Origin: Fructobacillus papyriferae
GTDB taxonomy: Bacteria > Bacillota > Bacilli > Lactobacillales > Lactobacillaceae
Direction: 5' to 3'
Assembly: GCF_018437225.1 (NCBI RefSeq)
Contig: NZ_JAAMFI010000001.1
Location: forward strand, 620,001-684,000
Length of the DNA stretch: 64,000 nt
Positions 40,362 to 47,650 of this stretch are shown here, in pieces. Below the pieces are notes generated by a model. The model ran no database searches. It was not told the DNA's origin and was given only the letters and a program-made list of their open reading frames with translations. The translations under genes were made by a program, and so were the position numbers. Position 1 is the first letter of the stretch, and the number at the start of each line of letters is the position of its first letter.

Positions 40362-40650
40362 TGTCTTCTGCACGGATACTAGATAACGTAAATAACCTCT
40401 TGTTTACGACTAGCAAAGTTGATAGTTCGCCTTCAAATGAGTTATCAAGTAGAATTTGAGAAACTAGCAAACCATTGTATGGAACAGAGTTAATCATGAA
40501 CGTTCCAAAATTGGCTCGCCCTTGAAACGATATATTCTCTCGAGAATTTTTGATCAACAACAAGGCATACTCTTCATTGTTTCTCTTCTCTGCTTCTCTT
40601 TTAACTATTCGATAATGCGTAATCAACTTATCAATTGTTGTTTTCATCAT
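40339..40650 (-). CDS. hypothetical protein (103 aa)
   Basis: Start at the ATG pair 40650/40647 after AAAGGAAAA. Contains DKLITHYRIVKREAEKRNNE then a beta-rich part. First intact gene after Cro in the leftward transcript. Function unknown. Confidence 0.6.
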   Translation of the reverse strand: MMKTTIDKLITHYRIVKREAEKRNNEEYALLLIKNSRENISFQGRANFGTFMINSVPYNGLLVSQILLDNSFEGELSTLLVVNKRLFTLSSIRAEDIMNQYEI

Positions 40651-40681
40651 TTTTCCTTTATCACTACTGCCAGTCATACAG

Positions 40682-40703
40682 CCACCTATATGGTGGTTTT
40701 TTT
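40682..40703 (+). terminator. plus-strand terminator
   Basis: CCACC-TATAT-GGTGG then T7. Probably ends transcripts from the 40110 gene that run antisense to the 40339-40650 gene. Confidence 0.65.
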
Positions 40704-40745
40704 ATTGCCGGACACTCGTGGACTGATTATTGTTAGCTACCTACG

Positions 40746-40790
40746 CTATTTGACTTTAAGGTTGTCAAACACCCTTACTTCATTTGCCAT
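40746..40790 (-). pseudogene. 14-codon stub, possible antirepressor remnant
   Basis: AAAGGAGGCCAAC precedes ATG 40790, which opens MANEVRVFDNLKVK then stops. MANEV.VF.. is how many BRO-type antirepressors start, so this may be a truncated copy, or a leader peptide. Located between Cro and the 103-aa gene. Confidence 0.4.
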
Positions 40791-40801
40791 GTTGGCCTCC
40801 T

Positions 40802-41017
40802 TTATGCTGGTTGCTTATTATCTTCTGGTGAGAAAAGGTAAACTAAATCGAATTCTGGGAAGAAGTTCTGTTGAATCATCACAGCTTCTTTGAATTTGAA
40901 GTCTGAATCTCCAGAAATCTTATCTGACACAGTTTGATAACGAATATGAAGCAAATCAGCAATATCAACCAAAGTAACACCACGTTCTTTGCGTAACTTT
41001 TCCAAATTGTTAAGCAT
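40802..41017 (-). CDS. Cro-like repressor
   Basis: 71 aa. LRKERGVTLVDIADLLHIRY then QTVSDKISGDSDFKFKEAVM is a compact HTH protein. Divergent from the S24 repressor across an operator-rich region, the normal Cro place. Confidence 0.82.
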   Translation of the reverse strand: MLNNLEKLRKERGVTLVDIADLLHIRYQTVSDKISGDSDFKFKEAVMIQQNFFPEFDLVYLFSPEDNKQPA

Positions 41018-41033
41018 ACGTCCTCCTTATCTA

Positions 41034-41172
41034 TACGAAAATTCGTATTTTTTGTTTAAAAATTTTTGTGCTATCTCTCAAGCACATCTTTATGTTATAC
41101 GAAAATTCGTACAGAGTCAATACGAAAATTAGTATTTATTTAACTTTTTTCGTTGTTATACGATTTTTCGCA
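41034..41172. promoter_or_regulatory. lysogeny switch: four operators and two divergent promoters
   Basis: The 14-bp palindrome TACGAAAATTCGTA occurs at 41034-41047 and 41098-41111, with variants at 41121-41134 (one mismatch) and 41159-41172. Rightward repressor promoter: TTGTTA-17-TATAAT (41153-41181) with operator 4 in its spacer. Leftward promoter: TTGACT-17-TAACAT (about 41120 to 41092) over operator 2. This is a classic CI/Cro-type bidirectional switch. Confidence 0.85.
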
Positions 41173-41200
41173 TGTTATAATTTATGTACGGAGGTTCATT

Positions 41201-41878
41201 ATGAATCGAGAAATTTATCTTAAAGATCTTATTGAAACTAAATATGGTAGTGTTAGGCGTTTTGCAGAAACGATATCAGTTCCTTATACAACGATTCGAT
41301 CAATTCTTGAAAGAGGAGTTCTTAACGCAAAGATGGATAACATTATTCATATTTGTAAGGGATTAGGAATAACTCCTGAACAATTATATAATTTTGATTC
41401 ATCAATCATCACAAACATAAATAAGACCCTTATCCAATTAAATGAAGAACGTAAGAATAATGTATATAATTTTGCCAACAACCAACTAGATGAGCAGAAC
41501 AAAGTCGTTCAAATGCCAACGTCTAACACAGTTGAAGTATACGGTGCAGTATCTGCCGGAACTGGCGAATACATGGTTGATAACCAGCCAGAAGAAGTTT
41601 ACTACAGTGGTACTGTTCCAGAACACGACTTTGCCGTTACTGTTAATGGCGACTCGATGACTCCCTTATTTGATGACAAGCAAATCATTTTCGTTAAAAA
41701 AGCACAAGAGGCCCGCTCTGGTCAAATTGTCATTGCTGACTATGACGGACAAGCTTACGTTAAAAAGTTCGTACAGGACGAAAACGGGTGCCGTCTAGTA
41801 TCACTTAATAAGAAGTATCATGACCTACCCATCAATGAAGAGCGCGAAATGTCCCTATTTGGTATCGTCGTTCTATAA
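41201..41878 (+). CDS. CI-like repressor with S24 (LexA-type) peptidase domain
   Basis: 225 aa from ATG 41201 (GGAGGTTCATT upstream). HTH: SVRRFAETISVPYTTIRSIL. C-terminal S24 domain: cleavage region AVSAGTGEYMVD, catalytic Ser in VNGDSMTPLF, catalytic Lys in AYVKKF. RecA-stimulated self-cleavage after DNA damage would induce the prophage. This differs from the ImmA-type control of prophage A. Confidence 0.93.
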   Translation: MNREIYLKDLIETKYGSVRRFAETISVPYTTIRSILERGVLNAKMDNIIHICKGLGITPEQLYNFDSSIITNINKTLIQLNEERKNNVYNFANNQLDEQNKVVQMPTSNTVEVYGAVSAGTGEYMVDNQPEEVYYSGTVPEHDFAVTVNGDSMTPLFDDKQIIFVKKAQEARSGQIVIADYDGQAYVKKFVQDENGCRLVSLNKKYHDLPINEEREMSLFGIVVL

Positions 41879-41887
41879 GGAGGAACA

Positions 41888-42199
41888 ATGAACGTTGATG
41901 AATTAGATCAATACATTAAATCTGAATGTAAGGCTTACGATATTTTCATCGAAAAAGCTAGAGAAAATCAAAAAGAGAAAAATCTTAATCGCCAATTCAA
42001 AAAACGATTTAATCCAGAAAAAGTTGAGCGTGAAGCCCAAAAAATGTGGGTATCAGTCGTTACCAATCTGCAGGGTAAGTTAAAAAGTGATAAGTCACTA
42101 AAAAAAGCTCCCTCCTTGCGATGGAAAAGCTTTATGATGGAGAACAACATTCTGGAAAGCTTTGAAGATAGCATGGGTGAACTTGAATTGAACGAATAA
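41888..42199 (+). CDS. hypothetical basic protein (103 aa)
   Basis: Highly charged helical protein (NVDELDQYIKSECKAYDIFI; FKKRFNPEKVEREAQKMWVS). Starts 10 nt after the repressor with GGAGG, so expressed in the lysogen. Perhaps an accessory immunity protein. No family recognised. Confidence 0.6.
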   Translation: MNVDELDQYIKSECKAYDIFIEKARENQKEKNLNRQFKKRFNPEKVEREAQKMWVSVVTNLQGKLKSDKSLKKAPSLRWKSFMMENNILESFEDSMGELELNE

Positions 42200-42200
42200 A

Positions 42201-42243
42201 CCGCATTAGCGGTGTACATATTACGTGCAGGACGGAAACACGT
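42201..42243 (+). promoter_or_regulatory. post-stop hairpin with GUACAUA and a CAGNACGGAA-loop hairpin
   Basis: CCGC-ATTA-GCGG (42201-42212), TGTACATA, then ACGTG/CACGT closing an 11-nt loop CAGGACGGAAA (42223-42243), upstream of the GTG start. The second hairpin has a counterpart at 7611-7633 in prophage A. Confidence 0.55.
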
Positions 42244-42266
42244 TAAAAGCTGATAGGAGAAATATC

Positions 42267-42824
42267 GTGAGCAAGAACATTACTGACGAAAACGGAAATA
42301 CATACGTGCAAAAGAAGCCATTCTACAAGCGTATTTGGTTTTGGGCCCTCGTTGTTGTGCTTATCGCTGTAGGCTCAACTGCAGGAAGTGGTGCAAAGGA
42401 CTCATCAGATTCAAATGGTTCTTCAAAAACGTCAAAAACGGCTAAGGCCTCCAAAGATGTTATCAAGACAACACCAGAAGAAATTGTTGCCAACTACACA
42501 CAGAAGACTTCTTCACAGGCTGATGCCATTTATAAGGGTAAAACAACTCAAGTAACAGGTAAGGTTCTTGATGTTAAAGATGGTGTTATTAGCGGTCACG
42601 ATGTCACAATCGATGCCGGAACTGCTGAAGGTAACGAGTTTGAAAAGCAGTCGCTTTCATTCAACTTTAAGGGTTCTAACAAGAACGACGCCCTTTCTAT
42701 CCAACCTGGTTCAACCATTACTGTAGAAGGAAAGTTTAGCAATGCCATGATCATGGGTGGAGACGATGGAGACCCAAAGTGGGTTAGCTCCGTTTCATTC
42801 ACCAATGCTTCATTAGTAAAGTAA
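42267..42824 (+). CDS. membrane-anchored extracellular protein with tRNA_anti-like OB fold
   Basis: 185 aa from GTG 42267 (TAGGAGAAATATC upstream). One membrane anchor (residues about 18-40, IWFWALVVVLIAVGSTAGSG), a Ser/Lys linker, then an OB-fold domain (TTQVTGKVLDVKDGVISGHD; PGSTITVEGKFSNAMIMGG). Such proteins before phage integrases are thought to act in superinfection exclusion. That role is inferred. It replaces the Ig-like protein at the same place in prophage A. Confidence 0.7.
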   Translation: MSKNITDENGNTYVQKKPFYKRIWFWALVVVLIAVGSTAGSGAKDSSDSNGSSKTSKTAKASKDVIKTTPEEIVANYTQKTSSQADAIYKGKTTQVTGKVLDVKDGVISGHDVTIDAGTAEGNEFEKQSLSFNFKGSNKNDALSIQPGSTITVEGKFSNAMIMGGDDGDPKWVSSVSFTNASLVK

Positions 42825-42830
42825 AACAAT

Positions 42831-42876
42831 GCCCTTTTGGGCGTACATACCTACCGAGAGGCCACAGGCCTTTTTA
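42831..42876 (+). terminator. conserved int leader with terminator
   Basis: GCCC-TTTT-GGGC (42831-42842), GTACATACCTACCGA, then AGGCC-ACA-GGCCT with T5 (42859-42876). Matches 8210-8254. Insulates int from the upstream gene. Confidence 0.65.
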
Positions 42877-42898
42877 TTTGTGCCAAAAAGGAGGAAAC

Positions 42899-43963
42899 AT
42901 GGCAACTTTTGAAAAAAGAGGCAATAAATGGCGTGCCAGAGTTAGCTTTAAGGAAAACGGTACATTTCGACAAAAATCTAAAGGTTCATTCAAAACCAAA
43001 AAAGAAGCCTTGGAGTGGGCTAATGAACAGGAACACGAAAAATACCATGATCGCATGAATATTCGTGATGGCCTGTTTTCTGATTTATATTGGTCATGGT
43101 TCGAAACGTTTAAAGAGCCTCAACTCGAAACAAACTCTAAGAGCACCTACAAACAAGGACTTAACCTTATAAATAAGTACTTCAATGATATGAAAGTCTC
43201 AGAAATTAGGGCATCAATGTTCCAACGTGCAATCAATGACTATGGAAAAACGCATGCCATGATCACCGTGTCAAAAGTTAAGAACGTAATTCAGCAATTT
43301 GTTATCTACGCTGTTGATGAAGAATATATCGGCCGTGATTTTACCAGAAGCACAAAAAGCTATTCTGCTATTCCAGCGAAAGATAAGTCTCTTAAATTTC
43401 TTGAAAACGATGAACTTGAATCGTTAAAGAAGAACGCCATGGAGTCTGACGATGTCACCTCTCACATGATATTAACTGGTATTTACTCTGGTTGTCGCTA
43501 TTCTGAAATAGCGGCACTTACTAAAGGCGACTTCGATTTCAAAAATCACACCCTAACAATCGATAAAGCATGGCAAGCAACTGATCGGGAAATCAAGAAA
43601 ACTAAAACCCCTTATTCCGTTCGCACAATTGATATGCCAAAAAAATTCTTTGATATGGCCGAAGATTGGCATTTTGGAAAAAACTTTGCATTCACATATG
43701 ATGACAAAATGCCCCCAACTAATAATGCTTGCAATAAAAAATTAGCCAAGTTACTCGGTGACAACTCTAAAACAATCACATTTCACGCCCTAAGGCACAC
43801 ACATGCTTCTTATCTACTTGCTAATGACATAGCTTTACAATACGTCAGCGAGCGTCTAGGACACTCTGGTGTTAATATAACGCTTCGCACTTATGCTCAC
43901 TTATTGGATGACAAGCGTACCAGTGAGCGAGATAAAACGATATCGCTCCTGGAAGGATTTTAG
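42899..43963 (+). CDS. int: tyrosine integrase of prophage B
   Basis: 354 aa from ATG 42899 (AAAGGAGGAAAC upstream). N-terminal AP2-like arm-binding region (ATFEKRGNKWRARVSFKENG), SAM-like core-binding domain, and C-terminal catalytic domain with Arg in TGIYSGCRYSEIAAL, HALRHTHASYLL, GHSGVNITLRTYAHLL (nucleophile Tyr). Acts on the tRNA-Cys att site 250 nt downstream. Intact, unlike the A copy. Confidence 0.95.
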   Translation: MATFEKRGNKWRARVSFKENGTFRQKSKGSFKTKKEALEWANEQEHEKYHDRMNIRDGLFSDLYWSWFETFKEPQLETNSKSTYKQGLNLINKYFNDMKVSEIRASMFQRAINDYGKTHAMITVSKVKNVIQQFVIYAVDEEYIGRDFTRSTKSYSAIPAKDKSLKFLENDELESLKKNAMESDDVTSHMILTGIYSGCRYSEIAALTKGDFDFKNHTLTIDKAWQATDREIKKTKTPYSVRTIDMPKKFFDMAEDWHFGKNFAFTYDDKMPPTNNACNKKLAKLLGDNSKTITFHALRHTHASYLLANDIALQYVSERLGHSGVNITLRTYAHLLDDKRTSERDKTISLLEGF

Positions 43964-44061
43964 GCCTTCCTTTTTTATTGGTCTAAATAATTTTTCCAAT
44001 AATTATCTAACAGCTAACAAGCGCTCAAGCAAGCCAGTTTACTTCAGTTTACGAGAGTTTG

Positions 44062-44088
44062 TTTTGGTCTAAATTTGGTCTAAATAGT
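44062..44088. promoter_or_regulatory. integrase arm-type repeats of prophage B, int side
   Basis: Tandem TTTGGTCTAAA repeats matching 9649-9675, with an extra GGTCTAAATAA at 43980-43990. Neighbouring AGTTTAC repeats at 44036-44053 are shared with prophage A. Confidence 0.6.
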
Positions 44089-44164
44089 ATGAAAACTGAC
44101 GTAATCTTAGGTAAACTGACGACAATTGAAACTCACAAACAAACCGCTATATATCAACGTTTTC

Positions 44165-44204
44165 AAACAAAAAAGGCCACTCCCTAGGAATCCTAGAAAA
44201 TGGC
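44165..44204 (-). terminator. terminator of tRNA-Cys
   Basis: On the minus strand GGCCATTTT then CTAGGATTCCTAG then GTGGCC and TTTTTT form a stem. Variants of the same terminator are present at the other two att copies, so a terminator was kept by each recombination. Confidence 0.75.
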
Positions 44205-44220
44205 CGAAAAGGTGGTAACC
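44189..44220 (-). repeat. att core at tRNA-Cys (int side of prophage B)
   Basis: Third copy of the 32-bp core, overlapping the 3' end of the intact tRNA-Cys gene. The sequence differs beyond the core from the other two copies, as expected for a hybrid att site. Confidence 0.92.
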
Positions 44221-44280
44221 GGGATCGAACCGGTGATCAGGGTGTTGCAGACCCATGCCTTACCGCTTGGCTATACCACC
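44210..44280 (-). tRNA. tRNA-Cys (anticodon GCA)
   Basis: 71 nt on the minus strand. Acceptor GGTGGTA/TACCACC, D arm with AGCGGTAAGG, anticodon loop CTGCAAC (GCA), T arm CCGGTTCGATCCCGG, discriminator U. No CCA encoded. Host tRNA used as the integration site of both prophages and left intact by them. Confidence 0.97.
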
Positions 44281-44304
44281 AAAAAGCGTTAAACAACGCT
44301 TATG

Positions 44305-44333
44305 ATTATAAAGAAAAACGTGGGGCTTTTCAA
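44305..44333 (-). promoter_or_regulatory. tRNA-Cys promoter
   Basis: TTGAAA and TATAAT separated by 17 nt on the minus strand, 25 nt upstream of the tRNA 5' end. The leader contains the inverted repeat AAGCGTT/AACGCTT. Confidence 0.75.
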
Positions 44334-44401
44334 GCGATTCCAAGAAAGTTGAAAAAGCTTTTGGCGGTTACTCGCCCTGAGCAGACTGTCTCAGCCAAAA
44401 A

Positions 44402-44704
44402 CTAGCCCAGTTTGTTATCCAAAAGCACTTGCTGCATTTCCTTTTGGATTTCTTCTGGTTTGACCCACTCGTCAAAGTGATCAGTCTCGATTGGTAATTC
44501 CTCGTAGGTCTCGTTCAAATACTCTTCGACTTTGATCAAGTGGGACGAACGAGGCACGTTCATCTTCAAAATTCGAACTTCTTTAATGAAACCATGATCC
44601 GCGGCATATTCAGCGCGGGAATTTTCAGAAACATTACCAAGCTCATAGTAAATGCTGCCATCATTTCGTGTAATTTCTTCGATTAAATTAAATGTCTGGT
44701 TCAT
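44402..44704 (-). CDS. hypothetical protein (100 aa)
   Basis: Soluble acidic protein (MNQTFNLIEEITRNDGSIYY; PIETDHFDEWVKPEEIQKEM). It overlaps the second yibE/F-type gene by 17 nt, so it is part of that operon. No family recognised. Confidence 0.65.
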   Translation of the reverse strand: MNQTFNLIEEITRNDGSIYYELGNVSENSRAEYAADHGFIKEVRILKMNVPRSSHLIKVEEYLNETYEELPIETDHFDEWVKPEEIQKEMQQVLLDNKLG

Positions 44705-45467
44705 TTAAAATTTCCCTTCCTTCTCGTCGGAATGCGCGTTCAACCAGGTAGATAGCAAGTTTGATCGAACTTAAAATACCAATCATGCCAAGTAACATCG
44801 TGACAATTTCAAAAATGAGCAGCTTGCCATTTAGAAATTCAGCCAACGAATAATGCAAGCGAAAAAACCAAACGAGCAACGGAATATTGGCACCAAGCAT
44901 CCCGAAGAAAAGCGTATTCATCGCTGTTCCTAAGATTTGCGAGCCAATAATCCGTCCCTGCTCGTGCAAATTAGCGGCCGAAATGGCCGGCGTTCGTTCG
45001 ACCACTTCGAACAAATCAGCCGTCACGGCCATGGCCGCTTCCGCGATCGCCCCAAGGGCAGAGATCACCATGACGACAATCGCCAGATCACCAAAGTCAA
45101 TGCCCACCGCCAAAGACAGGCCTTCCAACTCATCGGAGTTTTCGAGCGTGTAGCCCTGCAGATGGCCCTGGTTTTGAGCGAAATAAGCCAGTGCAATGAT
45201 CAAAACAAGCACCATCACCGAGGCCTGCCAGGTAATGGTCAGAACGCGAGCACGCCCAGCCGACAGGTAGATCGCCACCGACAAGATCAAAAGCGCCATC
45301 ACCGGCAGCACAACGATCGTGGCAAAGCCCCAGTTGATCAGCGTAATCAAGAGGAAAATCAGAAGGCAGTTCAGAAAAAGTCCGAAGTACGTCAGCAGCC
45401 CTTGTTTGCCAGCGACTGAAAACAAGGACAAGAGCAACAAAACAATCAGAATCAAAATCGCGTTCAT
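44688..45467 (-). CDS. YibE/F-family membrane protein (second of pair)
   Basis: 259 aa from ATG 45467 (GGGGGCAAAGG upstream). The ATG overlaps the TGA of the first pair member. Seven or so membrane spans. The conserved loop VVMVISALGAIAEAAMAVTA matches YibE/F proteins. Role unclear, often guessed to be transport. Lactic acid bacteria usually carry the two as a pair. Confidence 0.82.
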   Translation of the reverse strand: MNAILILIVLLLLSLFSVAGKQGLLTYFGLFLNCLLIFLLITLINWGFATIVVLPVMALLILSVAIYLSAGRARVLTITWQASVMVLVLIIALAYFAQNQGHLQGYTLENSDELEGLSLAVGIDFGDLAIVVMVISALGAIAEAAMAVTADLFEVVERTPAISAANLHEQGRIIGSQILGTAMNTLFFGMLGANIPLLVWFFRLHYSLAEFLNGKLLIFEIVTMLLGMIGILSSIKLAIYLVERAFRREGREILNEPDI

Positions 45468-46549
45468 GCCTTTGCCCCCTTCCTTTTGGTCAGAATGCTT
45501 GCGGTCAAAAAGGCCGTCACGGGTACCGACCAGACGATTCCAAGGGCTGAAACGACCGTTTGCAGGATGCCCAGGTTCATTGTTTGGTCTAAAATGTAGG
45601 ACCAGGTGTTGCCGTTTTGCAGCATCAAAATGACCATTGGCAGTGTTTCGGCGATAAAGATCATGAAGAGCACGTTGGTCAGAGTACCGAGAATTTCCCG
45701 TCCGACCGAAAGGCCGGATGTCCAATACTCAGACCAGGCCCTGTCCGCATGCTCACGATGCAAACCAAAGAGCCCAGCAACGATGTCGCCCGACTCGTCC
45801 ATGACAGCACCCAAAACGCCAATCACCGCCTGCGCGTAAAAGATCGGCTCTGGAACCTGAGTCACGTAGGACATTGTTTCAAAATGAACACCCTTTGCCC
45901 CAGTCAAAAAGATCACGACCGCCATAACGAAAAGCGCCAGCATCGTCGAAAGGCAAGTGGCCAGCCAGGTGATCAAGGCCTGCTTTCCATGACCTAGCAC
46001 AAAGTACAAGGCTAGAGCGGACAGCAAAACAGCTAAGACCGCAAAGACAGCAAGCACCGGCAATGATCGAGCCGAGGCGTCCCAGATGATGACGGCCAAA
46101 AATAGCCCAGCATTCACCAGCAAAGACAAGAACAAGAAAGAAAACTTCTTTTTACTCATCGACAGATAAAGGCCGGAAGCAAGCAGGCCCAGCAAAGCAA
46201 AAAGCAGCGAATCCCGCTTCGGCATATCGATTTGATACTGTTTGTTTCGATGATTTAACAAGATCTGATCATATTTTTGATAGCGCTCACTTTCAGCCTT
46301 GGAATCCAAATAGCGGTTCTCAATCGACACGACTTTTTCGTTTCGGTTCAGCAACTTGACCTTGAGCTTTTGGCTGTGCGATTCGTCCTGATTGCCGTGT
46401 TCATCGGTCGATTGGTCGCTCGAAACTGTCTTTGAAGATAGCACCTCACCAACTGGCTGCTGGTAAAAAGAACTATCGAAGCGCCCGACCAAAAAACAAA
46501 ACAGCGTCAGGCTGAAGATAAAGAGTATTTTTTGCCAATTTTTCTTCAT
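45464..46549 (-). CDS. YibE/F-family membrane protein (first of pair)
   Basis: 361 aa. A first membrane helix (residues 5-22), an extracytoplasmic polar domain (about 25-110, with KLKVKLLNRNEKVVSIENRY), then seven spans with VIGVLGAVMDESGDIVAGLF. Same family as the following gene. GAAGG precedes the ATG. Confidence 0.82.
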   Translation of the reverse strand: MKKNWQKILFIFSLTLFCFLVGRFDSSFYQQPVGEVLSSKTVSSDQSTDEHGNQDESHSQKLKVKLLNRNEKVVSIENRYLDSKAESERYQKYDQILLNHRNKQYQIDMPKRDSLLFALLGLLASGLYLSMSKKKFSFLFLSLLVNAGLFLAVIIWDASARSLPVLAVFAVLAVLLSALALYFVLGHGKQALITWLATCLSTMLALFVMAVVIFLTGAKGVHFETMSYVTQVPEPIFYAQAVIGVLGAVMDESGDIVAGLFGLHREHADRAWSEYWTSGLSVGREILGTLTNVLFMIFIAETLPMVILMLQNGNTWSYILDQTMNLGILQTVVSALGIVWSVPVTAFLTASILTKRKGAKA

Positions 46550-46687
46550 AAACTGCCTTCTTTAAAGAACATTTAGGGTGAAAGTGTATCAAAAGGCCCG
46601 CACGGACCACACAAACTGCACAAAGTCGAACAAACCGCACCCGACCGATATGCGCCACGTACCACAGCACGAAGCCCCACGCCACTC

Positions 46688-47647
46688 CTATCGATCCAAG
46701 CGACGATTCTTTCCCGCCATCGCCACCGGCTTTGACAAGAATAGCACCCGTTGCATCAACCGAGCAGCCTTACCAGGCTCCTGGCCGTCACGGGTCTGTG
46801 CCAGGTACTTTTCCAAGGAGTCCAAATCGAAGTTGGACGTAAAGCAGGTCGTCAACTCATGCTGCATCCGGTATTCCAGAATGACAGCCAAAACGGAGTC
46901 ACGGGACCATGAGGAAAGCGTATCAGCCCCCAGGTCATCCAAGATCAAGACTGGCGCCTTCTTGGCCTCGTCTATCATGTCCAGAAGGGACTGGTCACCA
47001 TTGCTTCCAAAGGACCCCTTCAAGCGCTCGATCATCGTCGACCAGTGAACCATCATGACCCCGATGCCGTTGTAGGCCAAGGCGTTGGCCAAGGCCCCCA
47101 TGAGGTAGGTCTTTCCGATTCCAAAGTCCCCGGACAAATAAACACCGGGTACGAAGTCGTCGTTCGTTCCCCGCTGGTTTTCTTTGTTCACCAGCGCGGA
47201 GAAGGTGGCGACAACGGCCGCAACCGCAGGGGCGCGGCCTTCGTCGTCTTGCACTTCAGAAACGATCTGGTTCAGGTCCGCCTTGGCCACCGACTTTGGC
47301 ACCGCAACCGACTTCAGCAAAGCGGCCTGGCGCAGCGCCTTCTTCGTGTCTTCGCTTGGTTCGTAGGCCACGTGTGGATAGCCTTTTTCCAATACCAAAC
47401 GAGGGTGGTAACCAGGATAGAGCGCCTGCTTACCTTCTTTCACCCGCTTCTTTTCACGGACGAATTCGAAGAGATCGGTAATCGAGACGACCAAAGCGTC
47501 TGGCTTCAGCGCTGCTTGATTGTCGTTGAAGAAAGCCTTCACTTCTTCATCTTGTTGGATGGCTTCAAAAGCATCTGCTGCGCGCGACTCGGTCAAGGCC
47601 GGGAAGCGCTTTTGAAAATCCTTCAAAACCGTTGCTAAATCTTGCAT
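46688..47647 (-). CDS. dnaI: primosomal protein DnaI (helicase loader)
   Basis: 319 aa. N-terminal helicase-interaction domain, then AAA+ ATPase with Walker A GDFGIGKTYLMGALAN and Walker B VLILDDLGAD. Loads the replicative helicase at the origin and restart sites. It follows dnaB by 3 nt as in other Firmicutes. The prophage replisome organizer must work with this host protein. Confidence 0.95.
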   Translation of the reverse strand: MQDLATVLKDFQKRFPALTESRAADAFEAIQQDEEVKAFFNDNQAALKPDALVVSITDLFEFVREKKRVKEGKQALYPGYHPRLVLEKGYPHVAYEPSEDTKKALRQAALLKSVAVPKSVAKADLNQIVSEVQDDEGRAPAVAAVVATFSALVNKENQRGTNDDFVPGVYLSGDFGIGKTYLMGALANALAYNGIGVMMVHWSTMIERLKGSFGSNGDQSLLDMIDEAKKAPVLILDDLGADTLSSWSRDSVLAVILEYRMQHELTTCFTSNFDLDSLEKYLAQTRDGQEPGKAARLMQRVLFLSKPVAMAGKNRRLDR

Positions 47648-47650
47648 GAA

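Larger units (their letters stand above)
9580..44220. mobile_element. prophage B: complete-looking siphophage at tRNA-Cys
   Basis: About 34.6 kb between two att cores. It contains all expected modules with intact frames: integrase, S24 repressor, Cro, antirepressor, replication and recombination genes, ArpU, small and large terminase, portal, capsid, connectors, tail genes with tape measure, Dit, Tal, baseplate, holin and endolysin. The tape measure and TP901-type tail protein indicate a siphovirus with a long non-contractile tail. Gene order fits temperate phages of lactic acid bacteria. It is likely inducible. Confidence 0.92.

Noticed and set aside
45319-45997. Long plus-strand frames opposite the yibE/F, dnaI, dnaB, obg and uvrC genes.
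   Set aside because: They are mirror frames of clear minus-strand genes in a higher-GC region, with no ribosome-binding sites and no recognisable products.
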